In this document: positions 1 through 8,456 of the stretch, piece by piece
How positions within the stretch are numbered: the first letter of the stretch is position 1
How the letters are laid out: every line of letters starts with the position of its first letter
Assembly (NCBI RefSeq): GCF_011043545.1
Contig: NZ_JAAKGP010000003.1
Span: 372,001 to 436,000, forward strand
DNA from: Rhodobacter sp. SGA-6-6
GTDB lineage: Bacteria > Pseudomonadota > Alphaproteobacteria > Rhodobacterales > Rhodobacteraceae
Direction: 5' to 3'
Length of the DNA: 64,000 nt
Program-made: the position numbers and the translations under genes
The notes under the pieces: model-generated
Told to the model about the DNA's origin: nothing
The model's database searches: none
What the model saw: the letters and a program-made list of their open reading frames with translations, nothing else

Positions 1-1
1 G

Positions 2-1114
2 ATGGCCGAGGCGATCTTCCTGACCCAGGGCTTCGATTACCCGAGCGCCGAGGCCGCCGAGGCGCGCTTCGTCAAGGCGGGCGAGGACGAGTTCATCTAT
101 GCCCGCTACGGCAACCCCACCACGAGGATGTTCGAGGAGCGGATCGCGGCGCTGGAAGGGGCCGAGGACGCCTTCGCCACCGCCTCCGGCATGGCGGCGG
201 TGAACGGGGCGCTGGTCTCGGGGCTGCGGGCGGGGGACCATGTGGTCTCGGCCCGGGCGCTGTTCGGGTCCTGCCTCTACATCCTGGAAGAGGTGCTGAC
301 CCGCTTCGGGGTGAAGGTCACCTTCGTCGACGGCGCCGACCTCGACCAGTGGAAGAAGGCCGTGGTTCCGGGCACCAGGATGGTGTTCTTCGAGTCGATG
401 TCGAACCCGACGCTGGAACTGGTGGACATCGAGGGCGTGACGAGGATCGCCCATGCCGCCGGCGCGGTGGTGGTGGTGGACAATGTCTTCGCCACCCCGG
501 TCTTCTCGCGCGCGGTGGAGCAGGGGGCGGATGTGGTGGTCTATTCCACCACCAAGCATGTCGACGGCCACGGCCGGGCGCTCGGCGGGGTGATCTGCGG
601 CACGCAGGAGTTCATCCGCAAGACCGTGGAGCCCTACATGAAGCACACCGGCGCGGCGATGAGCCCGCTGACCGCCTGGATGCACCTGCACGGCCTCGCC
701 ACGCTGGACCTGCGCTGCCGGGCGATGGCGGAGAGCGCGCTGAAGATCGCCCGGGCGCTGGAAAGCCATCCGAAGATCGCCAAGGTGATCTATCCGGGGC
801 TGGAAAGCCATCCGCAGCACGCGCTGGCGATGGCGCAGATGGGATCGGGCGGCACGCTGGTGACCTTCGAGGTGAAGGGCGGCAAGGAGGCGGCCTTCCG
901 CTTCATGGACGCGCTGGAGATCGCCTGCATCTCCAACAACCTGGGCGACGCCAAGTCGATCGCCACCCATCCGGCCACCACCACCCACCAGCGCCTGCCG
1001 CAGGAGCAGAAGGACGCGCTGGGGATCACCCCCGGCCTGATCCGCTTCTCGGTCGGGCTGGAGGATGCCGCCGACCTGATCGCCGACCTGACCGGGGCGC
1101 TGGACGCGGCCTGA
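2..1114 (+). CDS. metZ: O-succinylhomoserine sulfhydrylase, 5' truncated by window edge
   Basis: This is a PLP-dependent trans-sulfuration enzyme of the Cys/Met metabolism family that makes homocysteine from O-succinylhomoserine and sulfide in methionine synthesis. The 370 visible residues run from just before the FLTQGF segment to the stop, so probably about 20 N-terminal residues lie outside the window. The internal ATG at position 2 is not necessarily the true start. The active-site loop YSTTKHVDGHG places the Schiff-base lysine near visible residue 185, the phosphate-binding ASGM lies near 61-64, and YARYGNPT near 33-40 is typical of the family. Cystathionine gamma-synthase and O-acetylhomoserine sulfhydrylase are close alternatives, but the overall pattern favours MetZ. 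Confidence 0.88.
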   Translation: MAEAIFLTQGFDYPSAEAAEARFVKAGEDEFIYARYGNPTTRMFEERIAALEGAEDAFATASGMAAVNGALVSGLRAGDHVVSARALFGSCLYILEEVLTRFGVKVTFVDGADLDQWKKAVVPGTRMVFFESMSNPTLELVDIEGVTRIAHAAGAVVVVDNVFATPVFSRAVEQGADVVVYSTTKHVDGHGRALGGVICGTQEFIRKTVEPYMKHTGAAMSPLTAWMHLHGLATLDLRCRAMAESALKIARALESHPKIAKVIYPGLESHPQHALAMAQMGSGGTLVTFEVKGGKEAAFRFMDALEIACISNNLGDAKSIATHPATTTHQRLPQEQKDALGITPGLIRFSVGLEDAADLIADLTGALDAA

Positions 1115-1124
1115 GACCCGGGCG

Positions 1125-1148
1125 GGGCGGCGCTTTCGGCCGCCGCCC
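1125..1148 (+). terminator. GC-rich hairpin after metZ
   Basis: An 8-bp perfect stem (GGGCGGCG and CGCCGCCC) with an 8-base loop starts 11 bases after the metZ stop. It has no T-run, so intrinsic termination is only a possibility. The rest of the gap up to folE2 shows no clear promoter that I can defend. Confidence 0.35.
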
Positions 1149-1309
1149 TGTCGGGAACGGCGCTTGCTTTCGGGCCGGAAATGACTATCTCATGAGTCTT
1201 CGCGCGCGGACCAGGGTGATCCGGGCGCGGGCCACCCCTGTCGAACTGGCTTCACCAATCCCGGATATTGACGGCGGCATGGGTCCGCCCGAACCGAAAG
1301 GATCACCTG

Positions 1310-2401
1310 ATGAACATCCATACTCCCGCTCTGGACGATGCCCCCTCGCGCGAGGAGGCCGAGGCCGCGCTGGCGGTCCTGCGCCAATGGGCCGGCCGCG
1401 CCTCGGACGCGGAGATCGCCGCGCTGGACCCGGCCGTCGGCACGCTGACGTCCGACCAGTCGTATCCGGCGCTGTCGCGGGCCTACCCCGAGGATTTCAT
1501 CGCCGACCCGGCCTATCGCGCCACGCTGCCCGACCTGCAGAACGGCCCGGCCAGCCTGATCCGCGGCGCCAGGCAGCTGATCCAGCATGTCGGCATCTCC
1601 AACTTCCGCCTGCCGATCCGCTACCGCAGCCGCGATGCCGGCGAGATCACGCTGGAGACCAGCGTCACCGGCACCGTCAGCCTGGAGGCCGAGAAGAAGG
1701 GCATCAACATGAGCCGCATCATGCGGTCCTTCTATGCCCATGCCGAGAAGGACTTCTCCTTCGCGGTGGTCGAACATGCGCTGGAGGACTACAAGCGCGA
1801 CCTCGGGTCCTTCGATGCGCGGATCATGATGCGCTTCTCCTTCCCGGTGCGGATCGGTTCGCTGCGCTCGGGCCTGTCGGGCTGGCAGTATTACGACATC
1901 GCGCTGGAACTGGTGGATGTGGCGGGGGTGCGCAAGCATTTCATGCACCTGGACTACGTCTATTCCTCGACCTGCCCCTGCTCGCTGGAGCTGTCGGAGC
2001 ACGCCCGGATGACCCGCGGCCAGCTGGCGACGCCGCATTCGCAGCGCTCGGTGGCGCGGCTGTCGGTGGAACTGGTGGGGCCGAAATGCCTGTGGTTCGA
2101 GGACCTGATCGAGTTGGCCCGCGAGGGCGTGCCGACCGAGACCCAGGTGATGGTGAAGCGCGAGGACGAACAGGCCTTCGCCGAGCTGAACGCCGCCAAC
2201 CCGATCTTCGTCGAGGATGCCGCCCGCAGCTTCGCCCGGGCGCTGAAGGCCGACCCGCGGGTGGGCGACTTCCGGGTGCTGGCGAGCCATCAGGAATCGC
2301 TGCACAGCCACGATGCGGTCAGCCTCCTGACCGAGGGTCCGACCTTCGCGGCCGAAAGCCTGGACCCGCGGCTGTTCCAGAGCCTGTTCCATGTGGGGTA
2401 G
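1310..2401 (+). CDS. folE2: GTP cyclohydrolase FolE2 (type IB)
   Basis: FolE2 converts GTP to 7,8-dihydroneopterin triphosphate, the first step of tetrahydrofolate (and tRNA queuosine) synthesis; it is the cyclohydrolase form that does not strictly need zinc. The 363-residue protein has the family motifs GINMSR (131-136), TCPCS (221-225, carrying the metal/active-site cysteine) and PHSQRS (242-247). The start at 1310 is preferred over an in-frame upstream start at 1268 because GAAAGGA lies at the right distance before it and conserved sequence begins only later. The gene stands alone, followed by an inverted repeat. I saw no convincing Zur box upstream. Confidence 0.93.
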   Translation: MNIHTPALDDAPSREEAEAALAVLRQWAGRASDAEIAALDPAVGTLTSDQSYPALSRAYPEDFIADPAYRATLPDLQNGPASLIRGARQLIQHVGISNFRLPIRYRSRDAGEITLETSVTGTVSLEAEKKGINMSRIMRSFYAHAEKDFSFAVVEHALEDYKRDLGSFDARIMMRFSFPVRIGSLRSGLSGWQYYDIALELVDVAGVRKHFMHLDYVYSSTCPCSLELSEHARMTRGQLATPHSQRSVARLSVELVGPKCLWFEDLIELAREGVPTETQVMVKREDEQAFAELNAANPIFVEDAARSFARALKADPRVGDFRVLASHQESLHSHDAVSLLTEGPTFAAESLDPRLFQSLFHVG

Positions 2402-2407
2402 GGTAGT

Positions 2408-2490
2408 GGCGGGGTGAACCCCGCCCTACGGCCGATGTCCCGCCGCCGATCCGGCCTGGGCGGTCCGCGTAGGGCGGGGTTCACCCCGCC
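2408..2490. repeat. REP-like inverted pair of 23-bp palindromic units
   Basis: The sequence at 2408-2430 and that at 2468-2490 are perfect reverse complements over 23 bases. Each arm is itself a hairpin, with GGCGGGG and CCCCGCC around TGAA or TTCA. The 37-base spacer is unremarkable. It sits immediately after the folE2 stop. The layout is that of a bacterial interspersed mosaic element made of two inverted REP units, and could also act as a transcript end or mRNA stabiliser. Assignment to a genome-wide family is inferred. Confidence 0.7.
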
Positions 2491-2625
2491 GTTCCGCGGC
2501 CTCATTGGCGCGGCATTCCGAGTTTGTCCGAACCGGCCAGAGCGTCGGAAACCCGCCGGAACACACGGCCGTGCTTTGCCCCTTCCGCCGATCCGGGGCA
2601 GGGTGGCGGCAAAACGGAGGTGTCC

Positions 2626-3315
2626 ATGCTGCGCGGGGTCGTGGTGGCGGCGGGTCTGGCGGGGGCGGTGCTGGCCTTTCCGCATCAGGCGCGGAGCCTG
2701 TGGCAGGGGCTGTCCGGCGCCGTCGTGTCTCCCTCGGTCGCCGATACGCCGCGGCTTGCCGCCGCGCCCGAGGCGGAGGCGCTGATCCGCGCCGCCGAGG
2801 GGCAGGTGGGCGTCACCACGACCTACGATCCGGCCTATGTCGCGCTGGACTTCCCGGGCGGCGACGTGCCGCCCGAGCGCGGGGTCTGCACCGACGTGCT
2901 GGTCCGCGCCTTCCGGGTGGCGCATGGGATCGACCTGCAACTGGCGGTCAACGCCGACATGAAGGCGGATTTCGCCGCCTATCCCGCCAACTGGGGCCTG
3001 ACCCGGCCCGACCGCAACATCGACCACCGCCGGGTGCCCAACCTCGCCCGGCTGCTGCAGCGGATGGGGGCGGAGCTGCCGCTTTCCTCGGACCCGGCGG
3101 CCTTCCTGCCCGGCGACATCGTGACCTCGCTGCTGCCGGGCAACCTGCCGCATGTGATGATCGTGACCGACCGGCCGGGGGTGGAGGCGCCGATGGTGGT
3201 CCACAACATCGGCGCCGGCACGCGGGTGGAGGACCGGCTGTTCGACCACCCGCTGACCGGGCATTTCCGGCCGGGGCCGGAGGTTCTGGCCCGGCTGAAG
3301 GCGCTGCAGGGGTAG
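2626..3315 (+). CDS. DUF1287 exported protein
   Basis: The protein has 229 residues and belongs to the DUF1287 family, whose members are exported and have an NlpC/P60-like look; no reaction is established. It begins with a hydrophobic signal-like segment (MLRGVVVAAGLAGAVLAF), and the core contains GVCTDVLVRAFR, a Cys-Thr-Asp motif that may be catalytic, as well as NIDHRRVPNL, PGDIV and HVMIV. The start at 2626 is chosen because ACGGAGG lies just before it and the signal peptide follows; an in-frame start at 2524 would add an implausible polar stretch. It is monocistronic, between two repeat elements. Confidence 0.75.
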   Translation: MLRGVVVAAGLAGAVLAFPHQARSLWQGLSGAVVSPSVADTPRLAAAPEAEALIRAAEGQVGVTTTYDPAYVALDFPGGDVPPERGVCTDVLVRAFRVAHGIDLQLAVNADMKADFAAYPANWGLTRPDRNIDHRRVPNLARLLQRMGAELPLSSDPAAFLPGDIVTSLLPGNLPHVMIVTDRPGVEAPMVVHNIGAGTRVEDRLFDHPLTGHFRPGPEVLARLKALQG

Positions 3316-3387
3316 CGCTCGTCGTCCGGCTTCGCCGCTCCTCGCGGGGACAGGCGGCGGGCCGGTCTCCCGGCCCCGCCCGGCGGA

Positions 3388-3488
3388 TGCCTCCGGCGGG
3401 GATATTTGTGGACAGAAAATGAGGAAGCTCTTTCCCATTTTCTGTCCACAAATATCCTCAGGGGGTTTGGGGGCAGAATGCCCCCAGG
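3388..3488. repeat. GATATTTG intergenic repeat, copy 1
   Basis: A perfect 21-bp inverted repeat (3401-3421 and 3436-3456) with a 14-base loop contains GATATTTGTGGACAGAAAATG, flanked by GC-rich CCTCCGGCGGGG and CTCAGGGGG and ending in a small hairpin GGGGGCAGAATGCCCCC. Related sequences occur at 30126, 51731 and 60863. It lies between the DUF1287 gene and trkH and could fold as a strong cruciform or transcript hairpin. Confidence 0.8.
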
Positions 3489-3546
3489 CTGCGACGGCAG
3501 CCGCGCCGTTTGACGGGACCCGGGAGAGGCCCTAAGCCTTGCGGCC

Positions 3547-4995
3547 ATGATCGACCTGCGCCCCGTCGCCTATGTGATCGGACGAATCCTCGTCGTCCTG
3601 GCCATCCTGATGGTGGCGCCCGCGATCATCGACTGGCGGGCGGGCGATGCCAATGCCGCGGCCTTCGCCCAATCGGCGATCATCACCGGCACCACGGGCA
3701 TGGCGCTGGCCCTGGCCACCGCGAACGGGCTGTCGGCCTCGCTCGACGTGCGGCAGGCCTATCTGCTGACGGTGGGCATCTGGACCCTGACGCCGGCCTT
3801 CGGCGCCCTGCCGCTCTGGCTGGGGGCGCCCGGGCTGCCGGCGGTCTATGCCTATTTCGAGGCGGTTTCGGGCATCACCACCACCGGCGCCTCGGTGATC
3901 ACCGGGCTGGAGGGGATGCCGCAGGGGCTGAACCTCTGGCGGGGGATGATGCATTGGGTGGGCGGGCTCGGCATCGCCTTCATCGCCATGATCTTCCTGC
4001 CGATCATGCGGGTCGGCGGGATGCAGTTCTTCCGCACCGAGGGCTTCGACACCTTCGGCAAGGCGCTGCCGCGGGCGACCGACATCGCCCGGCAGCTCTT
4101 GGTGCTGTATCTGGGGCTGACGGCGGTGTTCACCGCGGTCTACTCGTCGCTCGGGATGCCGGCGCTGGATGCGGTGGTGCATGGCATGTCCACCATCTCC
4201 ACCGGCGGCTTCTCGACCCGGGACATGAGCTTCACCGACTATTCTCCGGCGATCCACTACGCGGCCTCGGTCTTCATGATCCTCGCCTCGCTGCCCTATA
4301 TCCGCTATGTCCAGCTGATGAACGGCCAGCCGGGGCCGCTGTGGCGCGACGCCCAGGCCCGGGCCTATCTGCGCTGGCTGCTGACGTCGGTGGTCTTCGT
4401 CGCCGGCTGGCAGGTCTGGTCGGCCGGCACCCCGGTGGAGACCGCCTTCCGCGAGAGCCTCCTGAACCTGACCTCGATCATGTCCTCGACCGGCTTCTTC
4501 ACCGAGGGCTTCACCGGCTGGGGCGGCGTGATGCTGGTGGTGGCCTTCATCCTGGGCGTGGTGGGGGCCTGCTCGGGCTCTTCCGCCTCGGGCCTGTCGG
4601 TGTTCCGGGTGCAGATCGCCATGGCGGTGCTGCGGCGGCAGGTGCGGCAGATCACCAACCCCTCGGCCATCGACCCGGTGAAATACGACGGCCGCACCGT
4701 GGACGAGGACGTGATCTCGGCGCTGATCATGTTCATCTCGGGCTTCATCCTGATCCTCGGCGTGCTGACCGTGGCGATGACGCTGACCGGGGTGGACATC
4801 GAAAGCGCGCTGATGGGGGTGTGGCAGGCGTTGGGCAATGTCGGCTACGGCTTCGGCCCGCTGGTGGAGCCGACCGGCAGCTTCATCGACTACCCCGAGC
4901 CGGCGATCCTGATCATGACGCTGGCGATGATCATGGGCCGGCTGGGGCTGATGGCGGTGCTGGTGCTGCTGCTGCCGGGGTTCTGGCGGCGGTAG
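3547..4995 (+). CDS. trkH: TrkH-type potassium uptake protein
   Basis: This is the membrane-embedded ion-conducting subunit of a Trk/Ktr potassium uptake system, which works with a cytoplasmic TrkA/KtrA regulator not present here. Its 482 residues are very hydrophobic and hold four pore-loop repeats with the expected selectivity-filter glycines: TTTGAS (111-116), STGGFS near 218, SSTGFF near 318 and NVGYGFG near 433. Length matches the family. The ATG at 3547 has only a weak ribosome site. The gene is monocistronic and followed by a structured repeat. Sodium co-transport as in KtrB cannot be excluded. Confidence 0.92.
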   Translation: MIDLRPVAYVIGRILVVLAILMVAPAIIDWRAGDANAAAFAQSAIITGTTGMALALATANGLSASLDVRQAYLLTVGIWTLTPAFGALPLWLGAPGLPAVYAYFEAVSGITTTGASVITGLEGMPQGLNLWRGMMHWVGGLGIAFIAMIFLPIMRVGGMQFFRTEGFDTFGKALPRATDIARQLLVLYLGLTAVFTAVYSSLGMPALDAVVHGMSTISTGGFSTRDMSFTDYSPAIHYAASVFMILASLPYIRYVQLMNGQPGPLWRDAQARAYLRWLLTSVVFVAGWQVWSAGTPVETAFRESLLNLTSIMSSTGFFTEGFTGWGGVMLVVAFILGVVGACSGSSASGLSVFRVQIAMAVLRRQVRQITNPSAIDPVKYDGRTVDEDVISALIMFISGFILILGVLTVAMTLTGVDIESALMGVWQALGNVGYGFGPLVEPTGSFIDYPEPAILIMTLAMIMGRLGLMAVLVLLLPGFWRR

Positions 4996-5020
4996 GGCGG
5001 GGGCCGCTCGCCATCTCCTT

Positions 5021-5232
5021 GGCGAAGGCGTGTGCCTTCGCCATCGCGCACCGTTTTCAACCCTCCCGGCCGGGCCCTCAAGGCCCGGCCAGCGCCCGCC
5101 CCGCCCTCGGCGGGCGCTTCTCGCCCGCCGGGTCGGGCGCTGGCCTCCCGGGGTTATGTGCTACCACCGTCTCCGTTTGACATGCCGCGCACGGGCGGGG
5201 CGAGGCAGTGCCTCGCCTGATCCCGCCCGGCC
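5021..5232 (+). repeat. Modular structured repeat, full copy A
   Basis: This 212-bp element has three parts. First is a 9-bp hairpin GGCGAAGGC/GCCTTCGCC (5021-5042). Second is a central module with a GGCCGGGCC/GGCCCGGCC hairpin and a long stem closed by CAGCGCCCG/CGGGCGCTG. Third is a right end where CGGGCGGG/CCCGCCCG encloses GCGAGGC/GCCTCGC. It aligns along its length with 39819-40029, and without the central module with the reverse complement of 53981-54090. No open reading frame inside it looks coding. It fills the space between convergent trkH and hisH. Confidence 0.8.
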
Positions 5233-5256
5233 ATGCCGTGGACTTTCCGCCGCCTC

Positions 5257-5898
5257 TCAGGGCCGCCATTGCAGGAAATTGGCGATCAGCCGCAGGCCGA
5301 GGGCCTGGCTCTTCTCGGGGTGGAACTGGGTGCCGACGATGGTGTCGCGGCCGATGATCGCGGTGATCGGCCCGGCATAATCGGCATGGGCCAGCAGATG
5401 CGCCGGGTCCGCCACCAGGAAGTGGTAGGAATGGACGAAATAGGCGTGGTCGCCGGTCGCCAGCCCGTCCAGCACCGGGTGCGGCCGGTCGATCGCCAGG
5501 TCGTTCCAGCCCATGTGCGGCACCTTCAGCGCCGGGTCGGCGGGGGCGATCCGCACCACCTCGCCGGGAATCCAGCCGAAGCCTGCGGTGTCCTGGTATT
5601 CCCGCCCCCAGCTGGCCAGCATCTGCATGCCGACGCAGATGCCGAGGAAGGGCCGGGCCTTGACCCGCACCGCCTCGTCGATGGCCTCGAACAAGCCGCC
5701 ATGGGCCCCGAGCGCCCGCCGACAGGCCGGGAAGGCGCCGTCGCCCGGCAGGACGATGCGGTCGGCCCGGGCCACGTCCTCGGGGCGCGAGGTGACGAGG
5801 ATTTCCCCTGCGCCCACCTCCTGGGCCATGCGCTGGAAGGCCTTCTCGGCCGAATGCAGGTTGCCGGAATCGTAGTCGACCAGAACCGTCAGCGGCAT
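5257..5898 (-). CDS. hisH: Imidazole glycerol phosphate synthase glutaminase subunit HisH
   Basis: HisH supplies ammonia from glutamine to HisF, which forms imidazole glycerol phosphate and AICAR in histidine synthesis. The 213-residue protein is a class I glutamine amidotransferase. It starts with [10 protein letters not shown], has the nucleophile cysteine in LGICVGMQ (Cys88), and has the His-Glu pair in TQFHPEKSQ near residue 195. The start at 5898 is chosen because family homology begins there; the upstream extension overlaps hisB. It follows hisB after 46 bases containing a hairpin. The usual next genes hisA and hisF are not downstream, where a repeat and convergent trkH lie instead. Confidence 0.94.
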   Translation of the reverse strand: MPLTVLVDYDSGNLHSAEKAFQRMAQEVGAGEILVTSRPEDVARADRIVLPGDGAFPACRRALGAHGGLFEAIDEAVRVKARPFLGICVGMQMLASWGREYQDTAGFGWIPGEVVRIAPADPALKVPHMGWNDLAIDRPHPVLDGLATGDHAYFVHSYHFLVADPAHLLAHADYAGPITAIIGRDTIVGTQFHPEKSQALGLRLIANFLQWRP

Positions 5899-5918
5899 CG
5901 CGCGGGCCTCCGGGCGCA

Positions 5919-5939
5919 CGGATTTTCGGCGAAAATCCG
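5919..5939 (-). promoter_or_regulatory. Intercistronic hairpin between hisB and hisH
   Basis: A perfect 9-bp inverted repeat, CGGATTTTC and GAAAATCCG with a 3-base loop, fills the gap between the hisB stop and the hisH start. It may stabilise the hisB message or tune hisH translation; there is no T-run for termination. Function is inferred. Confidence 0.45.
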
Positions 5940-5944
5940 GGTCC

Positions 5945-6532
5945 TCACAGCGCGCCCTTGGTGCTGGGCAGCGCGCCGGCCATCCGCGGATCGGGCTCCA
6001 CCGCCTCACGCAGGGCGCGCGCCACCGCCTTGAAGGCGGCCTCGGCGATGTGGTGGCTGTTCAGCCCGTGGATCAGGTCGACGTGCAGGGTGATGCCGCC
6101 ATGGTTGGCGAGGGCCTGGAAGAACTCGCGCACCAGCTCGGTGTCGAAGTGGCCTATCTTCGCGGTCGGGAAGGGCAGGGTCCAGACCAGGAAGGGCCGG
6201 GCCGAGAGGTCCAGCGCGCAAGCCACCTGGGCATCGTCCATCGCCAGCCGGAAATGGCCGTAGCGGCGGATGCCCGCCTTGTCGCCGAGCGCCTTGGCCA
6301 GCGCCTGGCCGAGCGCGATGCCCACGTCTTCCACCGTGTGGTGGTCGTCGATGTGCAGGTCGCCCTCCGCCCGCACCGTCAAGTCGATCAGGCTGTGCCG
6401 CGCCAGCTGGTCCAGCATGTGGTCGAAGAAGCCGACGCCGGTCTGGTTGTCGTAGGCCCCGGTGCCGTCCAGGTTCACCGCAACGGTGATCGCGGTCTCG
6501 GCGGTCTTGCGGCTGATCTCGGCCCTGCGCAT
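5945..6532 (-). CDS. hisB: Imidazoleglycerol-phosphate dehydratase HisB
   Basis: HisB removes water from imidazole glycerol phosphate to give imidazole acetol phosphate, using a di-manganese centre. This is the monofunctional form of 195 residues, without the phosphatase domain found in enterobacteria. The two metal-binding histidine clusters are visible: [10 protein letters not shown] (residues 62-71) and [12 protein letters not shown] near 162. The start at 6532 begins [10 protein letters not shown], the usual N-terminus; an upstream in-frame start lacks support. It is the first gene of a two-gene hisBH unit. Confidence 0.95.
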   Translation of the reverse strand: MRRAEISRKTAETAITVAVNLDGTGAYDNQTGVGFFDHMLDQLARHSLIDLTVRAEGDLHIDDHHTVEDVGIALGQALAKALGDKAGIRRYGHFRLAMDDAQVACALDLSARPFLVWTLPFPTAKIGHFDTELVREFFQALANHGGITLHVDLIHGLNSHHIAEAAFKAVARALREAVEPDPRMAGALPSTKGAL

Positions 6533-6602
6533 CGCTTGCCTCCGGCTGGTTCCCTGCGGCTGGTAAACCCTCGGGGCGGGCCGGGCAAGTCCCGCCAATG
6601 CG

Positions 6603-6628
6603 AAAGGGCGCCCGCTGGGGCGCCCTTT
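6603..6628 (-). terminator. Terminator downstream of tRNA-Gly copy 1
   Basis: A perfect 11-bp stem (AAAGGGCGCCC and GGGCGCCCTTT) with a 4-base loop lies 7 bases beyond the tRNA 3' end. The strand carrying the tRNA reads T-rich after the stem. The symmetric A/T flanks could also stop transcripts from the other side. Confidence 0.75.
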
Positions 6629-6634
6629 TTCGAC

Positions 6635-6709
6635 TGGAGCGGGCGATGAGATTCGAACTCACGACCCTAACCTTGGCAAGGTTATGCTCTACCCCTGAGC
6701 TACGCCCGC
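6635..6709 (-). tRNA. tRNA-Gly (anticodon GCC), copy 1
   Basis: Read on the minus strand, the 75-nt gene begins GCGGGCGTAGCTCAG and ends CCCGCTCCA. The acceptor stem GCGGGCG pairs with CGCCCGC, the D-loop region is GTAGCTCAGGGGTAGAGC, the anticodon loop is TTGCCAA (GCC), and the T-arm is GTGAGTTCGAATCTCAT. The CCA tail is encoded. An identical gene lies at 25825-25899 in the same orientation. Confidence 0.97.
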
Positions 6710-6834
6710 ACTCCGTGGCCGGGGGAATAGCCGAAGGGCAGGGCGGGTGCAAGGGGGAAGCGGAGCTTTCGACGCAGGGCGCGCGACGCCCGCGAAGGCG
6801 CCGTTTCCGCCGGTCCGGCCAGCGCGGTTGAATT

Positions 6835-6852
6835 TAATCAAACGATTGATTA
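6835..6852. promoter_or_regulatory. Palindromic operator upstream of the TetR gene
   Basis: A perfect inverted repeat TAATCAA-ACGA-TTGATTA lies 9 bases before the regulator start codon in an otherwise GC-rich region. Its size and place suit autoregulation by the TetR-family protein encoded next to it. Its AT content also marks the likely promoter. Confidence 0.7.
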
Positions 6853-6861
6853 TAATCGGCC

Positions 6862-7506
6862 ATGATCGAGATTCCGGACAAGCCGCCCGAAGGGGCGCGG
6901 AAGGCGCTGATCGAGGCAGGTCTGCTGCTCTTCGGCCAGAAGGGGTTCGACGCCACCTCCACGCGCGAATTGGCGGCGAAGGCCGGGGTGAACCTGGCGC
7001 TGATCGCCTATCATTTCGGCGGCAAGGACGGCCTGCGCCGCGCCGTCGTGGGCGAGGTGGCCCGGCGGTTGATGACGGTTGCAGGGGCGCCGCAATCCCC
7101 GGAAGGACTGCCCCCCGCCGCGGCCCTCCGGCGCCTGCAGGCCACCCTGCGCGGGGTTGCCGCCTTCATCGGCAGCGCGCCCGAGGCCGGGCCGATCGTG
7201 AATTTCGCCCTGACGGAACTCGCCCGCGGCGGAGCGGTGACGGACCTGATCTACGACTGTTTCATCGGGCCGAAGCACGCCGAACTCTCGCAACTCTGGG
7301 CGATTGCAAGCGGCAAGGATGCCGACGGCGACGAGGTGAAGCTTTCGGTCTTCGCCATGATCGGCCAGGTCCTCTACTTCCGTCTCGGCCGCGAGATCGT
7401 CACGCGCAAGATGGGATGGACGACCATCGGCCCCGAGGAAGCGGGCCGGATCGGCGATCTGATCGCCGAGAACGTCCGCCTTCTGACACAGGGAGAACGG
7501 CGATGA
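6862..7506 (+). CDS. TetR-family regulator (CecR/YbiH-like)
   Basis: This 214-residue repressor has an N-terminal TetR helix-turn-helix at about 28-60 (STRELAAKAGVNLALI followed by AYHFGGKDGL) and a C-terminal ligand domain of the type found in E. coli CecR (YbiH). It is the first gene of an operon with a membrane fusion protein, an ABC ATPase and an ABC permease, the same association as cecR with ybhGFSR. Its stop overlaps the next start (ATGA). It likely represses the operon by binding the palindrome at 6835-6852. The inducer is unknown; toxic organic compounds are the usual kind. Confidence 0.82.
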   Translation: MIEIPDKPPEGARKALIEAGLLLFGQKGFDATSTRELAAKAGVNLALIAYHFGGKDGLRRAVVGEVARRLMTVAGAPQSPEGLPPAAALRRLQATLRGVAAFIGSAPEAGPIVNFALTELARGGAVTDLIYDCFIGPKHAELSQLWAIASGKDADGDEVKLSVFAMIGQVLYFRLGREIVTRKMGWTTIGPEEAGRIGDLIAENVRLLTQGERR

Positions 7507-8456
7507 GCCTGATCTGTTCGGTCCCGCTGCTGTCGGCGCTGTTTGCCTCCTGCGCGCCGCCGCTGCCCTTTGCCACCGGTTATGTCGAGGGGGAATATGT
7601 CCTGGTCGCCCCGGTCGAGACGGTCGAGATCGCCGCGCTGCGTGTCGCCCGGGGGGACCATCTGGATGCGGGTGCCCCGCTGGCGGAGATGGACCGGACG
7701 ACCGCGGAGATCGCCCTTGCGGCCGCCGAGGCGACGCTGGCCCGCGCCGAGGCGGAACTCGCCGACCTGCACCTCGGCAAGCGGCCCGAGGAGATCGCGG
7801 TGATCGAGGCCGCGCTGGCCTCGGCCCGGGCGCAGGCCGCCGAGGCCCGGCGGACCGCCGACCGGCTTGCCAGCCTTGCCGACCGGGGCAGCGCGACCGA
7901 GACGCAGACCGAGGATGCCGCGACCGCCGCCGAAATCGCCGCGGCGCGCGTGGCCGAGATCGAGGCCGACCTGGCGGTGGCGCAGCTGCCGGCCCGTCCC
8001 CACGCCATCGCCGCCGCCGAGGCGCAGCGCGCGGCGGCCAGGGCGGAGCGCGACCGGGCCGCCTGGGCGCTGTCGAAGCGCAGCCTGACGGCGCCCGCCG
8101 CGGGAACCGTCTCCGACATCATCCGCACGGCGGGCGAGATCGCCGGCCCGGCGCAGCCGGTGCTGTCCTTCCTGCCGGACGGCGCGGTGAAGCTGCGGCT
8201 CTACATGCCGGCCGAGAATGCTGCGGTGATTGCGGCCGGCTCGACCCTGGCCGTGCGCTGCGACGGCTGCCCGGAGGGCCTGGCGGCGACCGTCACCTAT
8301 GTCGCCGATGCCCCGGAATTCACCCCGCCGGTGATCTACTCGCTCGAGAACCGGCAGAAGCTCGTCTATCTGGTCGAAGCCCGCCCCGCCGGCGACAGCC
8401 GAAGCCTCAAGCCCGGCCAGATCGTCGATGTCCTGCTGCCCGGGGCGGCGGAATGA
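7503..8456 (+). CDS. HlyD/YbhG-family membrane fusion protein
   Basis: This is the periplasmic adaptor of the ABC exporter, expected to link the inner-membrane permease to the outer membrane. It has 317 residues: a short hydrophobic N-terminus with a possible lipobox (LFASC), a biotinyl-lipoyl-like start (VAPVETVEI), a long alanine-rich alpha-helical hairpin at about 75-190, and a C-terminal beta-barrel. The start overlaps the regulator stop by ATGA, and its own stop overlaps the ATPase start. The substrate is unknown. The lipoprotein call is uncertain because the residue three before the cysteine is Phe rather than Leu. Confidence 0.82.
   Translation: MSLICSVPLLSALFASCAPPLPFATGYVEGEYVLVAPVETVEIAALRVARGDHLDAGAPLAEMDRTTAEIALAAAEATLARAEAELADLHLGKRPEEIAVIEAALASARAQAAEARRTADRLASLADRGSATETQTEDAATAAEIAAARVAEIEADLAVAQLPARPHAIAAAEAQRAAARAERDRAAWALSKRSLTAPAAGTVSDIIRTAGEIAGPAQPVLSFLPDGAVKLRLYMPAENAAVIAAGSTLAVRCDGCPEGLAATVTYVADAPEFTPPVIYSLENRQKLVYLVEARPAGDSRSLKPGQIVDVLLPGAAE

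Noticed and set aside
349-2406. Very long overlapping reading frames in other frames and on the opposite strand (for example 349-2406, 1190-2392, 9067-11268, 26511-29972, 56396-58900)
   Set aside because: They lie antisense to or out of frame with clearly recognised genes, are rich in Arg/Pro/Gly/His as expected from high GC, and have no family motifs or ribosome sites.
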